22,500 nt of DNA, taken from Bigelowiella natans CCMP2755 (taxonomy: Eukaryota; Cercozoa; Chlorarachniophyceae). Numbering within the stretch: position 1 is the stretch's first letter; each line of letters opens with the position of its first letter. Of this stretch, positions 9,409 to 18,786 are shown piece by piece. Position numbers and translations under genes: made by a program. The DNA is taken from the NCBI GenBank assembly GCA_000320545.1, contig ADNK01001169.1, positions 1 through 22,500 on the forward strand, in the 5' to 3' direction. The notes under the pieces were generated by a model that had not been told where the DNA came from, did not search any database, and saw only the letters and a list, made by a program, of their open reading frames with translations.

Positions 9409-11325
9409 ATGCCGCATCATTGCTGGACAGCGGTTGCTCTGCACCGAGGCAGAAGGTAGCGCACGTACACAATTATCATACGAAAAGCTCCCAACCCCAA
9501 TGTCCACACCTTGCATGACGTGCACCACTCCATATCCCTGATGATCGACTCCGCAACATCTCTCCTTCGGTGCTGTTGTTTTGCGCTCACGATGAAAAGC
9601 AGCTGATGGCGCGGAGAAGCAAGGCGAGCGAAGGCCCAAGCCCCCAAAATACACAAAGGTGGAATTGCCGCAACTGATGGAGACGATGAAGGTAGCTCTC
9701 ACACGCGCTTAAATAAAGGACGGTGTATATTTTGTATGGTTTCTATCGCATCCTGGATGCAACGGGCGAGCACGATATAGCAGACGCGAAGAAGCTAAGA
9801 GTCGACGATCTGACGTGACCGTTTTGCTGTGTGTTTTCTTCGATCAAGACGGGAACAATAGAGGAGTGGAAGATAGCCGAGGGCAGCGCAATCGAAGTCA
9901 ACATGGATCTATGCTTGGTAAGCGAAGCGAGCAGCGAGGACGGCGGCGGGGGCAGATTCTGATGTCAGTATGAGGGTTGTAGTTATGCGAAAACGCGGCT
10001 GAAGAATTGCCTGATGAGAATGATGATGACAATGATAATAATGATGATGACGATGACCCATACTGCGCGTGGTGGTGGTGTCCTCACAAAGATCGATACC
10101 GAAATGGCGCAGTTTTACCTGCACGCTCCGTGCGACGGCGTTTTGGCCAAGATCATTGCAAAGGAGGGAGAAGAGGTATTGAATCCCCACATCTAATCCT
10201 GGGGCGAGAGGCAGCCGCCACGCACGCAATTCAAATTTTTTCTTACCAATCCATTCTTATCCTTCTTCCTCGCCATATACTATTATTAGGTGGAAGTCGG
10301 CGGCACCGTTGGTAGATCGCAGCTACAGAGCACACACGAGAACACCCGCTCCAGAATAACTGCTATGCCGCAACGAAATCGATGAGAAAGGAAGGGGGGG
10401 GGGGGGTCAGGGGGAGAGTTGGGCGGGGTAGTTTGTGTGTTTTGCTTTTTGAAATAAATGTTTGTATCCCCCGGGTTCCTTTCTCGGCCGGTCAAGTCTA
10501 AGGCCTGCTTCTTCACCCTCCCCCCCCCCCCCCACACACACACCCTTTCCCATCTCCTGTATGAAACAGATTTTGTTCAAACACATGCCGACGCCATCAA
10601 GAAGTGGACTCCTGACGATGTAATATTTGATTCAGCGAGCATTATGTTAGGAGATGGTGATGGGAGGAAGGAGGGAAGGTGGAGGGGTATGGGACTGGTG
10701 ATCATTATCATCATCATGAAGATGAAAAACAGAGCTGCTCGAATAGGAGATTTGCAGTGGCATGCGCCTATATCTTCAATGCAGCATTTTCGCCCTAACA
10801 TGCGTGTCCAGTAGTAATACTTACAAAACGAGGGTAACAATCGCTCGCGAATGGACTCTACATGCATCTCGGAATCCGAGCCTATAAGACGCAATTGGCA
10901 TTTTTCGTTTTCATCCGCCTTGTATCTGTTTTATGCACCGAGCCGCAGCGATCCTTCCTATATCCGGATGTTGTTCTTCTGACCGAGTGCTCTTGTGGTG
11001 TTTCGCCTCCCAAACTGTGGATCTTCTCCCCATTCACGGCAGGTTGAAAAATGGCTCTTGGGTTTGCAATTCGATCCCGACACGGTCGTCTCCAAGCTCA
11101 AGCATTACAAGGTTGATGGAGGCGTTGTGGTGGGAGAATTGGTGGCGGTGATGGCATAGAGACGAAGACCTGCCTCTCGGGATTGTTCGGTTGTAAACCG
11201 GCGACTCTGCGTGTAATCGGCCATGGGTGCGTGCATGCGCTCACATATCAAAATTGTCGCAGGGCAAAGATCTGCTTCGGCTGAAAAAGGAGGACGCGGA
11301 ACATTACTTCGGGCTGGAAGGAATA

Positions 11326-11360
<35 letters not shown>

Positions 11361-11559
11361 TGTGTGTTTTTGCTACAGCTACAGCAGCTGTGCTGCTTTT
11401 AGCTCGGAGATTCATGTACAATATACACTGTATTTTGCATCTTACGTGGTTGATACCAATAACATAGACTCGTCAACGAAATTGAAGATTTGCTTTCTTC
11501 TCTCTCTGCAGCTTCTAAAGAAGATGCATCTTCGCCATCATCATGATTGTGCACAGTAA
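9409..11559 (+). CDS. Lipoyl-domain protein lacking the lipoyl lysine, fused to a SAM domain
   Basis: Exons: 9409-9455, 9603-9691, 9849-9917, 10092-10175, 10290-10311, 10570-10619, 11043-11147 (or 11141), 11263-11327, and a last exon from 11512; all internal phases match. The lipoyl domain reads VELPQLMETM K, TGTIEEWKIAEGSAIEVN, DLCL, IDTEMAQFYLHAPCDGVL and AKIIAKEGEEVEVGGTV. This matches the 2-oxoacid dehydrogenase E2 pattern (LxxTMxxGTI, LCEIETDKA, APxDGxL) with no insertion, but the DK dipeptide is EM, so there is no lysine to lipoylate. About 15 residues later a SAM-like helical domain follows: KKWTPDDVEKWLLGL, KHYKVDGG, GKDLLRLKKEDAEHYFGLEG. There is no E3-binding or acyltransferase domain; the product is about 200 residues. 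The end is uncertain: AG/GT at 11327 gives a stop at 11518, while sliding the donor into the GT repeat gives LLKKMHLRHHHDCAQ and a stop at 11559. Role unknown; a mitochondrial complex scaffold is inference. Confidence 0.68.
11328..11370. repeat. (GT)n tract at the 5' end of the last lipoyl-SAM intron
   Basis: The GT tract begins at the exon/intron border (ATAAG/GTGTGTGTG), so the splice donor is part of the repeat. Confidence 0.75.
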
Positions 11560-12047
11560 ACAGTTATTATAATCTCTCCATGGTGATACGATTCGGCAGA
11601 ATATCGCCACTCCTAGATATAGACTCCGGATGTCCTTAGCAGTGCAGGTATACCTGGTGTTGGGTGCAGTCACTAAAATTTGTACCAGATGTGCATGCTT
11701 TACAAGCATTTCGTTGCGAGGATGCACGCACGCTAAACGTAGCTGCTGAGATGATTGATTGCGTGCATGCGCTATGTAGCCATGTAGGCTACTTGAGATG
11801 CACATGCATGCATGCGGAACGCGAACAATGACATAATAGCACTGCATTTCCAAAATGCCTTGTTTGCGGAAGTTCCTAGTTGGAACTGCAACAGACGTGT
11901 TGCGTTGCCGACAACTATTGCTGGTTAGTCATCAGCGTTTGATTCACAACAGCTGCACTGACAATGCAGAATTGTTGAAATCATGCGCGATTTGCTCACC
12001 AATTAGTCCCCGTTCACCACAATGTTAGCTCGAGAAACTGCATGTGT
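11560..12047. other. Convergent intergenic region
   Basis: This lies between the 3' ends of the lipoyl-SAM gene (plus) and the acidic protein gene (minus). It contains repeated GCATGC motifs (for example around 11806-11816) and a small perfect hairpin at 11776-11792 (GTAGCC, five-base loop, GGCTAC). No gene is visible. Confidence 0.45.
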
Positions 12048-13028
12048 TCATGTGCACATGCATCGCAGGCCCGGCTCCACGTCCATGAATTCCTTTGAGT
12101 CCACAGCAACTGGGCACCTGGGAGGGGCGGAGTTTGCTTCCATTGGCGTTTTGGTGTCAGCCTTGACATCATCGGTGAGGCTCACACAGTGCAGGAGGTG
12201 CAAGGCTTTTGACGTTTTCTCGATGCAGGTGCTGCGGGCGGACAGTTTGCAAAGGGTGAGTGAAGTGCTGTCGACAGCACGGAACTTGTCCCTGATCACG
12301 TCTGCAATTTCGGTGTCCACCGCGTTGTCCTCTTCAGAGTTGGGACAGTCCGTGAGTGCGTTGCTGAGGATCCAGTTGCTCCGAAGAATGGTTTCAGCCG
12401 CGGCGATGCTTGCAGCTGTGAGGGTCGCCAACTTGTTCCTTTCCAGTTCTGCGATGCGAGTTGGCATTGGTGGTCTGATTTTCTCTGAAGTTTCATCTTT
12501 CAGACCTCCAGGCTCTTCCTGCATGGCCATGGGAATGCCATCCCACATGGATTTCCCCCGGGGCGTGTGGAAAGCAATCTTGGCTTCGTCTTCACCTCTT
12601 TCAATGGCTGAGGATGTCGAAAGATGTTCAAAAGCCGGATTGTCACAGTCACTCTCATCCGCTTTAGCGGAGGATGACCTGCAATCGGCCCAGTCAAATT
12701 CCGCATTCTCCGCGTCCTGGTTGACTGATGTGACTTTCCCCACGTGCCATTGGCTTCCGCAATGCAAACCGACCTGGCCAGCTGAAGTGTCATCGGTCCA
12801 CGATGATGTCATGCGTGTCGATGCATCAGGAGGGGCATCGTCAATGCCTTTCCTGAGGTGAAGGGCGGCTAGAGATTTGGGTGCATCGTTGAGATCGAAG
12901 TAGTTGCGAAGTCCAGGAGGTCCTGACTCTTGGGAGGTGACCGTTGAGAGTTCGGCAGGTCCGGAAGATCCTGACCCGGGCGACTCCGGTGAGGCCGCAA
13001 CTGTTTCGTCAGGGTCAGTGTGAGTCAT
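12048..13028 (-). CDS. Acidic hypothetical protein, apparently single exon
   Basis: A 326-residue frame runs from ATG at 13028 (MTHTDPDETVAAS) to a stop at 12048. It is rich in Ser, Asp, Glu and Ala and has no signal peptide or membrane segment. An early segment reads GLRNYFDLNDAP, which contains the pattern DLNxxP known as an EAR repression motif in plants; whether that means anything here is unknown. The C-terminal third (for example ELERNKLATLTAASIAAAET) is predicted helical. The opposite strand has an overlapping open frame (12022-12861), but its product is an unbroken hydrophobic/Ser mirror, so I read the minus strand as coding. It faces away from the secreted-protein gene at 13423, which suggests a shared promoter. 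No family recognised. Confidence 0.5.
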   Translation of the reverse strand: MTHTDPDETVAASPESPGSGSSGPAELSTVTSQESGPPGLRNYFDLNDAPKSLAALHLRKGIDDAPPDASTRMTSSWTDDTSAGQVGLHCGSQWHVGKVTSVNQDAENAEFDWADCRSSSAKADESDCDNPAFEHLSTSSAIERGEDEAKIAFHTPRGKSMWDGIPMAMQEEPGGLKDETSEKIRPPMPTRIAELERNKLATLTAASIAAAETILRSNWILSNALTDCPNSEEDNAVDTEIADVIRDKFRAVDSTSLTLCKLSARSTCIEKTSKALHLLHCVSLTDDVKADTKTPMEANSAPPRCPVAVDSKEFMDVEPGLRCMCT

Positions 13029-13131
13029 CACGCACCGATTGGGAAGTTTAGTGACCAAGAGTGTGGGTCCGTGGGGTTGGTGTCAGAGGTAGGCGGGGGG
13101 GGGAGGGAGGGGAAGGAGCTGCTATCAACAG

Positions 13132-13168
13132 GGTGCAACTCGAGAGGGTCACTCGAGTTTTTTGCACC
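13132..13168. repeat. Inverted repeat (hairpin) in the divergent promoter
   Basis: The left arm GGTGCAACTCGAG pairs with CTCGAGTTTTTTGCACC, leaving four unpaired T residues in the right arm and a seven-base loop. The XhoI-like CTCGAG palindrome occurs twice. Confidence 0.6.
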
Positions 13169-13349
13169 AGGAAAACAACAGGACCATTGATGCCAACGTT
13201 CCCAAAACACAGGCACTGGTCCCCTTGCGACATGGCGAACTGTCCAAACGCCTTGCCTCTAGCGCCTCACCGGGTTGCCATGAACGGAGATTTTCCAAAA
13301 CGTGTGCCATTTTTCCTCCATCCGTGCAAAAAACAAATGTCGCGGAAGA

Positions 13350-13371
13350 TTTTGAATTTTCAAATTCAAAA
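13350..13371. repeat. Perfect 10-bp dyad, 2-bp spacer, just before the start codon
   Basis: The arms TTTTGAATTT and AAATTCAAAA are exact reverse complements separated by TC. Position and symmetry suggest a dimeric transcription-factor site for the gene at 13423. Confidence 0.6.
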
Positions 13372-13422
13372 GTACATGTATTTGAGCAACCTGAACCTCA
13401 GAAGTCCTCGGAGTAGATCTTG

Positions 13423-14608
13423 ATGGGGGAGATGGCGTCCGTGTGGTGGAGTTCCCGGCCGGTCACCTGGGCAGTTTTTATGGTTGCCCTCGCTGCCTAT
13501 CCTGTCGAATCGGCTGGTACGCATTCAAGAAAGGGGAGGCTGGAAGTCCATGATTTCGGGTCCTCAAACATGTCGGCATCATCATCGGTTTCAGCAGCGA
13601 GAAAGAGACGACGAGACAGCGATGCGGAGTTGGTTCACGGGGTATGCAACCACTTTCTTTTTGAGGAGCGACAATCCATTATCAGCTTGCAAGACTCGAT
13701 CAAGCGGCTGCAGAAGCACATCGGGGAGCAAGCGCCCTCCTCCTCCAACTCGTCAGAATCCCACAAAAAGGAGTTGGGAGAACTTAGGGAAGAACTAGAG
13801 ACTCGAAAGACAGAAGAGAGCAATTTCTATACCACTGAGAACCAGATGAAGCTCTGCCTGCAGAGCTTCGAAACCCACGAGAACCGTAAAGCGCGAGACG
13901 CACACGGGAAGGAGAAAGAAGTTGTTTGCTCGAAGATCGTTGAGTTCAAGATGCTCATCGAGAAGTACAAAGGAGGACGGCGACCACTCGGTAGCTACGG
14001 CAGCGATTGCTGGGCGATTTCTATGAGCTGGTGGGATGAGAAGATCACATCTTTCTTCGGAGGGGCTTGGGAGAATAAGAAGAAAGAGCACAAGGGGCCG
14101 ACGGTTGGGCTGGAGATCGAGTTTCTTGCCCTCGTTCATGTTCCCCAGGGGAAGAACAATGCGCATGCGTTCACGATACAGTACGACGACAAGATCTTTG
14201 AGAAGGAGGATGAAACCAACGTAAGATTGTGTGACGTGACCAAAAAACCCACCCCCTTTGACTTGTGCGCGCTCTGTCTGCTTCTTGCGGTCCTTTGCCC
14301 GCCTTTCCTTGATGCTGATGTTGATGTTCTTTGTTTTTGAAGTTCCACCTAAATATTTTGGTTTTTCGCTGTGTCGCGGGCCCTAATTCTGCTCTGTGTA
14401 TATTATCTGAAGGGCAAACTAGAGGTAAGTCTGGACGGCTGCAAGACTGACTACATGTGCCAGCTGGAGCTACGCACAGACCCGCTCGAGCAAAAGGACA
14501 TGAAGGACTACAAGAACGCCATCAACGCCTTCCGGGCAGCGAAGAATGCCAAATCGGAGAATTTAGAAGGCGTTCTCAAGGTGGCTAGTTGGATATTATA
14601 TAAATAAA

Positions 14609-14677
<69 letters not shown>

Positions 14678-15875
14678 GTGAAAGTGTGCGCGTGCGCGCG
14701 TTTCTTCATTACCTTTCTTTCATCTCATACAAGCACATCCCCTTACACATTTACGCACTTGCCCTTATCGCCTACACTCCCCACGGCAGGTCTATAACAT
14801 GATAATCTCGAAGAAAGAGTGGAGGCTGAAGCTGACGGACCTTGGTAAGAAGCTGCACTACATCTGCAGGGAAAATTGCGCGAAGCACAAGGGCGACATC
14901 CAGGTTAACTACGCCGTCCCTGTCGAGGCCATGGCCCACGCGTCGTTTCCGCCTGCTATAATGACGACGTTTGTGCTCAAGGACGAGATGGTTGTCCAGC
15001 ACAACGATCTGAAGCACATCAAAGAAGCGGTGATCGAGCACTTCAAGAGCAAGGGCCTCCCCCTGTACGACGAGCACGTCATCGGGACGGTCATATATCT
15101 CTACTGGATTTTGCACGGACACGCGAAGTCCGAGATCGTCGTCTACAATGCGTACAAGAAGGAACTAAAGAAGCAACTGGCTGGCGCCGCTGCTGCTAGC
15201 GTCACAGCCGATTCTGTGATGTCCAAGGCGATGGGGGATATTGATCCCGGTAGGTATAAAAACATCTGGAAGCATCTTCCCAAGACACCTGCGGAGGACG
15301 TCGTTCGCATGCTTCCGTTCAAGTCGAAACTGCGCATGTGGGCGCTGATGGATGAGGAAGTGCTTGATTTTCGCGCGATCGCGGAGGCACTGTACCCTTT
15401 GCTAAAGAACTCGAAGGCAGAGGATGTAGCATATCCGCACTTGCAGCACCCGCTCGACTACGAATACCCCGAGCTCTTGGAAGAGAAGTGGGAAGAATAT
15501 AAGGACAACTTCCTACCAACACGGGCGCTAGAAGTGCGCTACCAGGGGTACCGATGCAAAGAATCATCGCCCACAGACGGCGTGGGCTGTCAATACTTTG
15601 GGTTTAACGTCGACAACAGGATCACGACGCAAGCGGCCCTCGATGTCACGAACCTCTTGACTACAAAAGACTATCTTGGCCATAAGATACTACAGCCTGT
15701 CTACATGGATGTTCACCAGAGCGCACACGGTGGCGGCGTGTCGGAAGTGGCGGTCGTTCTTGAATCGAGAGTCACGCAATATCTATTTAATCGCTTGATG
15801 CTGGATACAAATCACCATCCATCAGTAACACAGGCGTTTTCCCAATACGCGTCAATGGCCTTGCGTCCAACTTAG
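13423..15875 (+). CDS. Secreted coiled-coil protein with amidoligase-like motifs, three exons
   Basis: Exons 13423-14220, 14413-14580 and 14790-15875 join in phase 0 with donors AAC/GTAAGA and AAG/GTGGCT and acceptors TGAAG and GGCAG, giving 683 residues. An in-frame TAG lies three codons before the ATG. Residues about 14-31 (VTWAVFMVALAAYPVESA) form a signal peptide with likely cleavage after Ala31. Residues about 80-140 are a Glu/Lys/Gln-rich coiled coil. The middle has GLEIEF (229-234), then EVSLDG and CQLELRTDPL (282-291), then GDIQVNYAVPVEAM (357 on). In the GCS-like / amidoligase families of the glutamine-synthetase fold, a GxEIEF strand, a DG followed by an ExxxDPL segment, and a QV/HV strand supply metal and substrate ligands in this order, so I infer a related fold. 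An Ala-rich loop and a helical tail follow. No conclusive family match; a secreted enzyme or surface protein is possible. Intron 2 holds a TA-TG microsatellite. Confidence 0.75.
14605..14673. repeat. (TA)n then (TG)n in intron 2 of the secreted-protein gene
   Basis: TA about 14610-14640 runs straight into TG about 14641-14672. Confidence 0.9.
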
Positions 15876-16334
15876 TCGCTGAAAAATGCCTGTTACAATT
15901 TTGCAACACAATTTCCGGGCGAATCTATTTTTTGGTATGACTCAGTCATGTACATGCACTTTAAGACACATCTTCGTGCTTGAGCAATTTGCTAAAGCAT
16001 GTGTCTGCAGTGTGCTGCAGTGCATCGGCATCTGCCACATTGAGACTTTGACCAAGGTGACGAAAACGTCCCAATTTGAGATCTGCTAAACACACATTTC
16101 AATTTGAACGATGCAGTCGCTGCTGGAATTTGCTAGCTACATGCGCTACAAACATGCACTTGTCTCCCATCACAGCAGCCATGATGCACAGCATGTGATC
16201 AACGTTGGCAGCAACTGTGTGGTCCAGCACGTCTAGACGTACGTGGTGTTGAAGTGTTGAACGTGTGGTGCACCATCAATGCTAGAATGTCCGACAACGA
16301 TCTAACGATGCACGTTGCGATGCACGTTCACAGC

Positions 16335-16529
16335 GTGAGACAACTTCACCAGCAATGATGGACACAGCAATGCACAACATGCACATTGCATGTGCATGTG
16401 AGGAAACAGAGAACGTTTGCTCCGACCCAAATTTTGAGCCACACTCACAATGGACACAGCAATGCACAATGCATGTTGTGTGCATGGTGCAACAGTGTTG
16501 CATGTCCATCATAGCAGACCATGTCTCAC
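16335..16529. mobile_element. Foldback / MITE-like element, 195 bp
   Basis: The ends GTGAGACA (16335-16342) and TGTCTCAC (16522-16529) are inverted repeats; ATGATGGACA near the left end matches TGTCCATCAT near the right end. Inside are a perfect 10-3-10 palindrome (16377-16399, arms ACATGCACAT / ATGTGCATGT) and a 7-1-7 palindrome (TGCAACA G TGTTGCA) near 16488-16502. It has no coding capacity. A non-autonomous foldback transposon fits, but there is no clear target-site duplication, and a structured RNA is an alternative. Confidence 0.45.
16358..16469 (+). repeat. 20-bp direct repeat within the foldback element
   Basis: ATGGACACAGCAATGCACAA occurs exactly at 16358-16377 and again at 16450-16469, 92 bp apart, each followed by a palindromic TGCATG-rich stretch. 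Confidence 0.8.
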
Positions 16530-18555
16530 AAGTCTTTTGCATGTTGTCATCTAGTCATCATTCGTCTTGTGGACAACGAACAGCGCGCACTTCGAACGAC
16601 GACCACGCAGCACGCAGAACTGCCAGACTGCGCCGCGACAAGCACGCTTTGACAAGTCAAACAGCAGTCGTGTGATGGTTGTGCTTCGCTTCGAGAGTGC
16701 ACACGCGCTAGCACGCCACGTCTTGCGTGAACGTTTGCCGTTGCCCCCCACCAGCTAGCCAGCTCAAGCTAGCAAGCTGCACTCGATCAACGTCAGAACG
16801 ATGCACTCGAGCTCCAAGGTGACGCTTCTGCCACTTGCGTCATCAGCAATGCTGGAATTGGATGAACGAGCGTCTGTGGGCGAACACGTGAGCGATCGAA
16901 GTGTTCCACAAGCTGGAGCGCGGCTGAGAGGACCACACCAGCACAGGACCTGTCGACTCACCCATCCACACGCTCCTCGACTGATCAAGTCACCGTGGAA
17001 AGTGCTGGATGAAAAGTGAACTTGACTCCACGATGCGGTTTCCTTGCACTCCGGACAGGCTAGCAGGCCTTGCCCAGTCTAGCAGTTCCAGAGTGCGTTG
17101 AAGTGAACTGTTGACGTTGAACGTCGCATTCTGGCATTGTTGCAAAAAGTGAACTGCACGCGCAAGAAACACGGGAGAGAAGTGCTTGAACGAATGAATG
17201 AATTGATTCCGTTGGAGCGATTGGAACGATCACGAGACAAGCTGGCGCATCCGTGTCCCCATGCGCAGTGGCAGGCACCACTGGCAGCACGAGGACTTGT
17301 TCTTGTCTTTTTCAACTCAGGTGTGATGCATGTGCTCAATTTGTTTTGCACATCGTCGAGGATTGATGCTATCATTTCTTCCTGAATGGGTGATTTTGAG
17401 TGATGTGCGGTCAAGTCACTGCGACAACCTGAATGCGAGCCGAAGGAGTACAAGTCACACTGACCAGCCGACATTTTGTTTCTGCCAAATGCTTCCACGG
17501 ACCGGGGAATATTCAGATCTTATAATAAGGTACAGATGTAGAAAGGATTTCTATTTTTCACGTTGATTTTTGCACAAAGATATAAATTTTCATGTCGTAA
17601 ATTAATATTTCACCCATATGTCATCCCTTAGGCTCACTAATCCTGCTGAATATTGAACAGGCAGCCCAAGATATCGATATGGTTGGTTTTGTTTCACATT
17701 TGTCGTAGATACTACATGTACGACAACAATTGTGAAAGTATTTTCTCGATAATTGAAGCCAAACAGTATATAAACCTTCGATAAATGTACAGCTTTTATT
17801 CTTAATTAAGCAGAACTAGTCATCCCCTTCCCAAACAAAAAGGCCGGAACTGGACTTGCCTCTTTTCAAGGGTAGGGCTTGCCGGAAGAGTTATCGACTG
17901 ATCCGACCCGAGGAGCTTCGCCGTTTCATCTCTGTTCATAAGTCTCAAATTTTCTCCTCGCGATCGCACCTTTGCGTAGCTTCCTCTCGAGAAAGGAAAA
18001 GCAGATTAGGTATACATTGCCATAGCCTTTGTGCACTGGAGAGCAACCATGCTTTGCCAGCGCTCGAACAATCTCCAGAGTCCACTCTCAAGGCCGGCCA
18101 GCCAACATGCTCCAATCCCAATCCAATATTTTGAAGTCCTCGAACTAAACCTTGTTCTCGCTATTATTATATTTAACTTGGAACAGAGTGGAAGACCCCC
18201 TTTCCGGGTGTTGAACGAACGGGAGAGCTCCCACACAAAATATATCCTTAAAGCTCCACGGAATCCTTCCGCCGTTGTCCCCAAGGCTCCAAGAAACCGT
18301 CTCGCATCACTGTCTTCAAAGGAATAAGAAGGGTTCCCTAAGAATACGATCCCATCTCGGAGTGATGATATCATCCTAACTCGTTGTGAACGAAATCTGC
18401 AGGAGGGCAGCTATTCTATCTCTCTCCGAACAGAGGGAATTTAGGGACACGCCGTCGGAGAAAAGCCAGCCCAAAAAGGGAGGCAAACACCTTTCCTCAA
18501 GAGGACAGGTTTTAGACGGAATCTCGCGCGCAGGGAGCCCCAATTCGACGTTCGG

Positions 18556-18786
18556 ATGCGCGATTCCCGATCCCCCCGCCGCGGTCGCCGGAGGAGTGAC
18601 TCCTCGGACTCGAGTGGTTCTGATAACTATCGTCGACGCCGGCGCGACAGGCGTCGCCGCGGCTCGCGATCAGGGTCACGAGAGAGGCGCTCACGCTCTC
18701 GATCCAGAGACCGAGACCGCAGGGACCGCCGAGAAGGGGGCAGGGGCAGCAGGGATGGCGGCAGCAGTAGAAGGCTCTCGGAGCCG
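18556..18786 (+). other. RS-like domain of the RBM5/10 homologue
   Basis: Codons from 18556 to about 18786 encode alternating Arg/Ser and Arg/Asp stretches (RRRRDRRRRGSRSGS, RSRSRSRDRDRRDRR). Such regions mediate contacts between splicing factors and nuclear localisation; they are normal at the N terminus of RBM5/10. Confidence 0.85.

Larger units (their letters stand above)
13029..13422. promoter_or_regulatory. Divergent intergenic promoter region with two dyads
   Basis: The 394 bp between two divergent start codons contain a G-rich tract (13094-13116), a hairpin at 13132-13168 (arms GGTGCAA..CTCGAG and CTCGAG..TTGCACC with a four-base bulge), and a perfect 10-2-10 dyad at 13350-13371 (TTTTGAATTT TC AAATTCAAAA) about 50 bp before the plus-strand ATG. 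Both could be protein binding sites. No TATA box is evident. Confidence 0.4.
15876..18555. other. Gene-poor region upstream of the RBM5/10 homologue
   Basis: About 2.7 kb with only short open frames lacking recognisable domains. It holds the foldback element at 16335-16529, a tandem GATGCACGTTGC repeat near 16303-16327, scattered GCACGTT/AACGTGC words, and three copies of AAGTGAACT near 17014, 17100 and 17147. 17.55-17.82 kb is AT-rich. The last few hundred bases before 18556 should hold the promoter and 5' UTR of the RBM5/10 gene; no TATA box is clear. Confidence 0.45.

Noticed and set aside
12022-12861. Plus-strand frame of 279 codons opposite the acidic gene
   Set aside because: It mirrors the minus-strand frame and has no start context, domain or splice logic; the minus product looks more like a soluble protein.
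14611-14797. Short coding frame with IYIY and VCVC runs
   Set aside because: This is the TA-TG microsatellite of intron 2; the good splice sites at 14580/14790 remove it.
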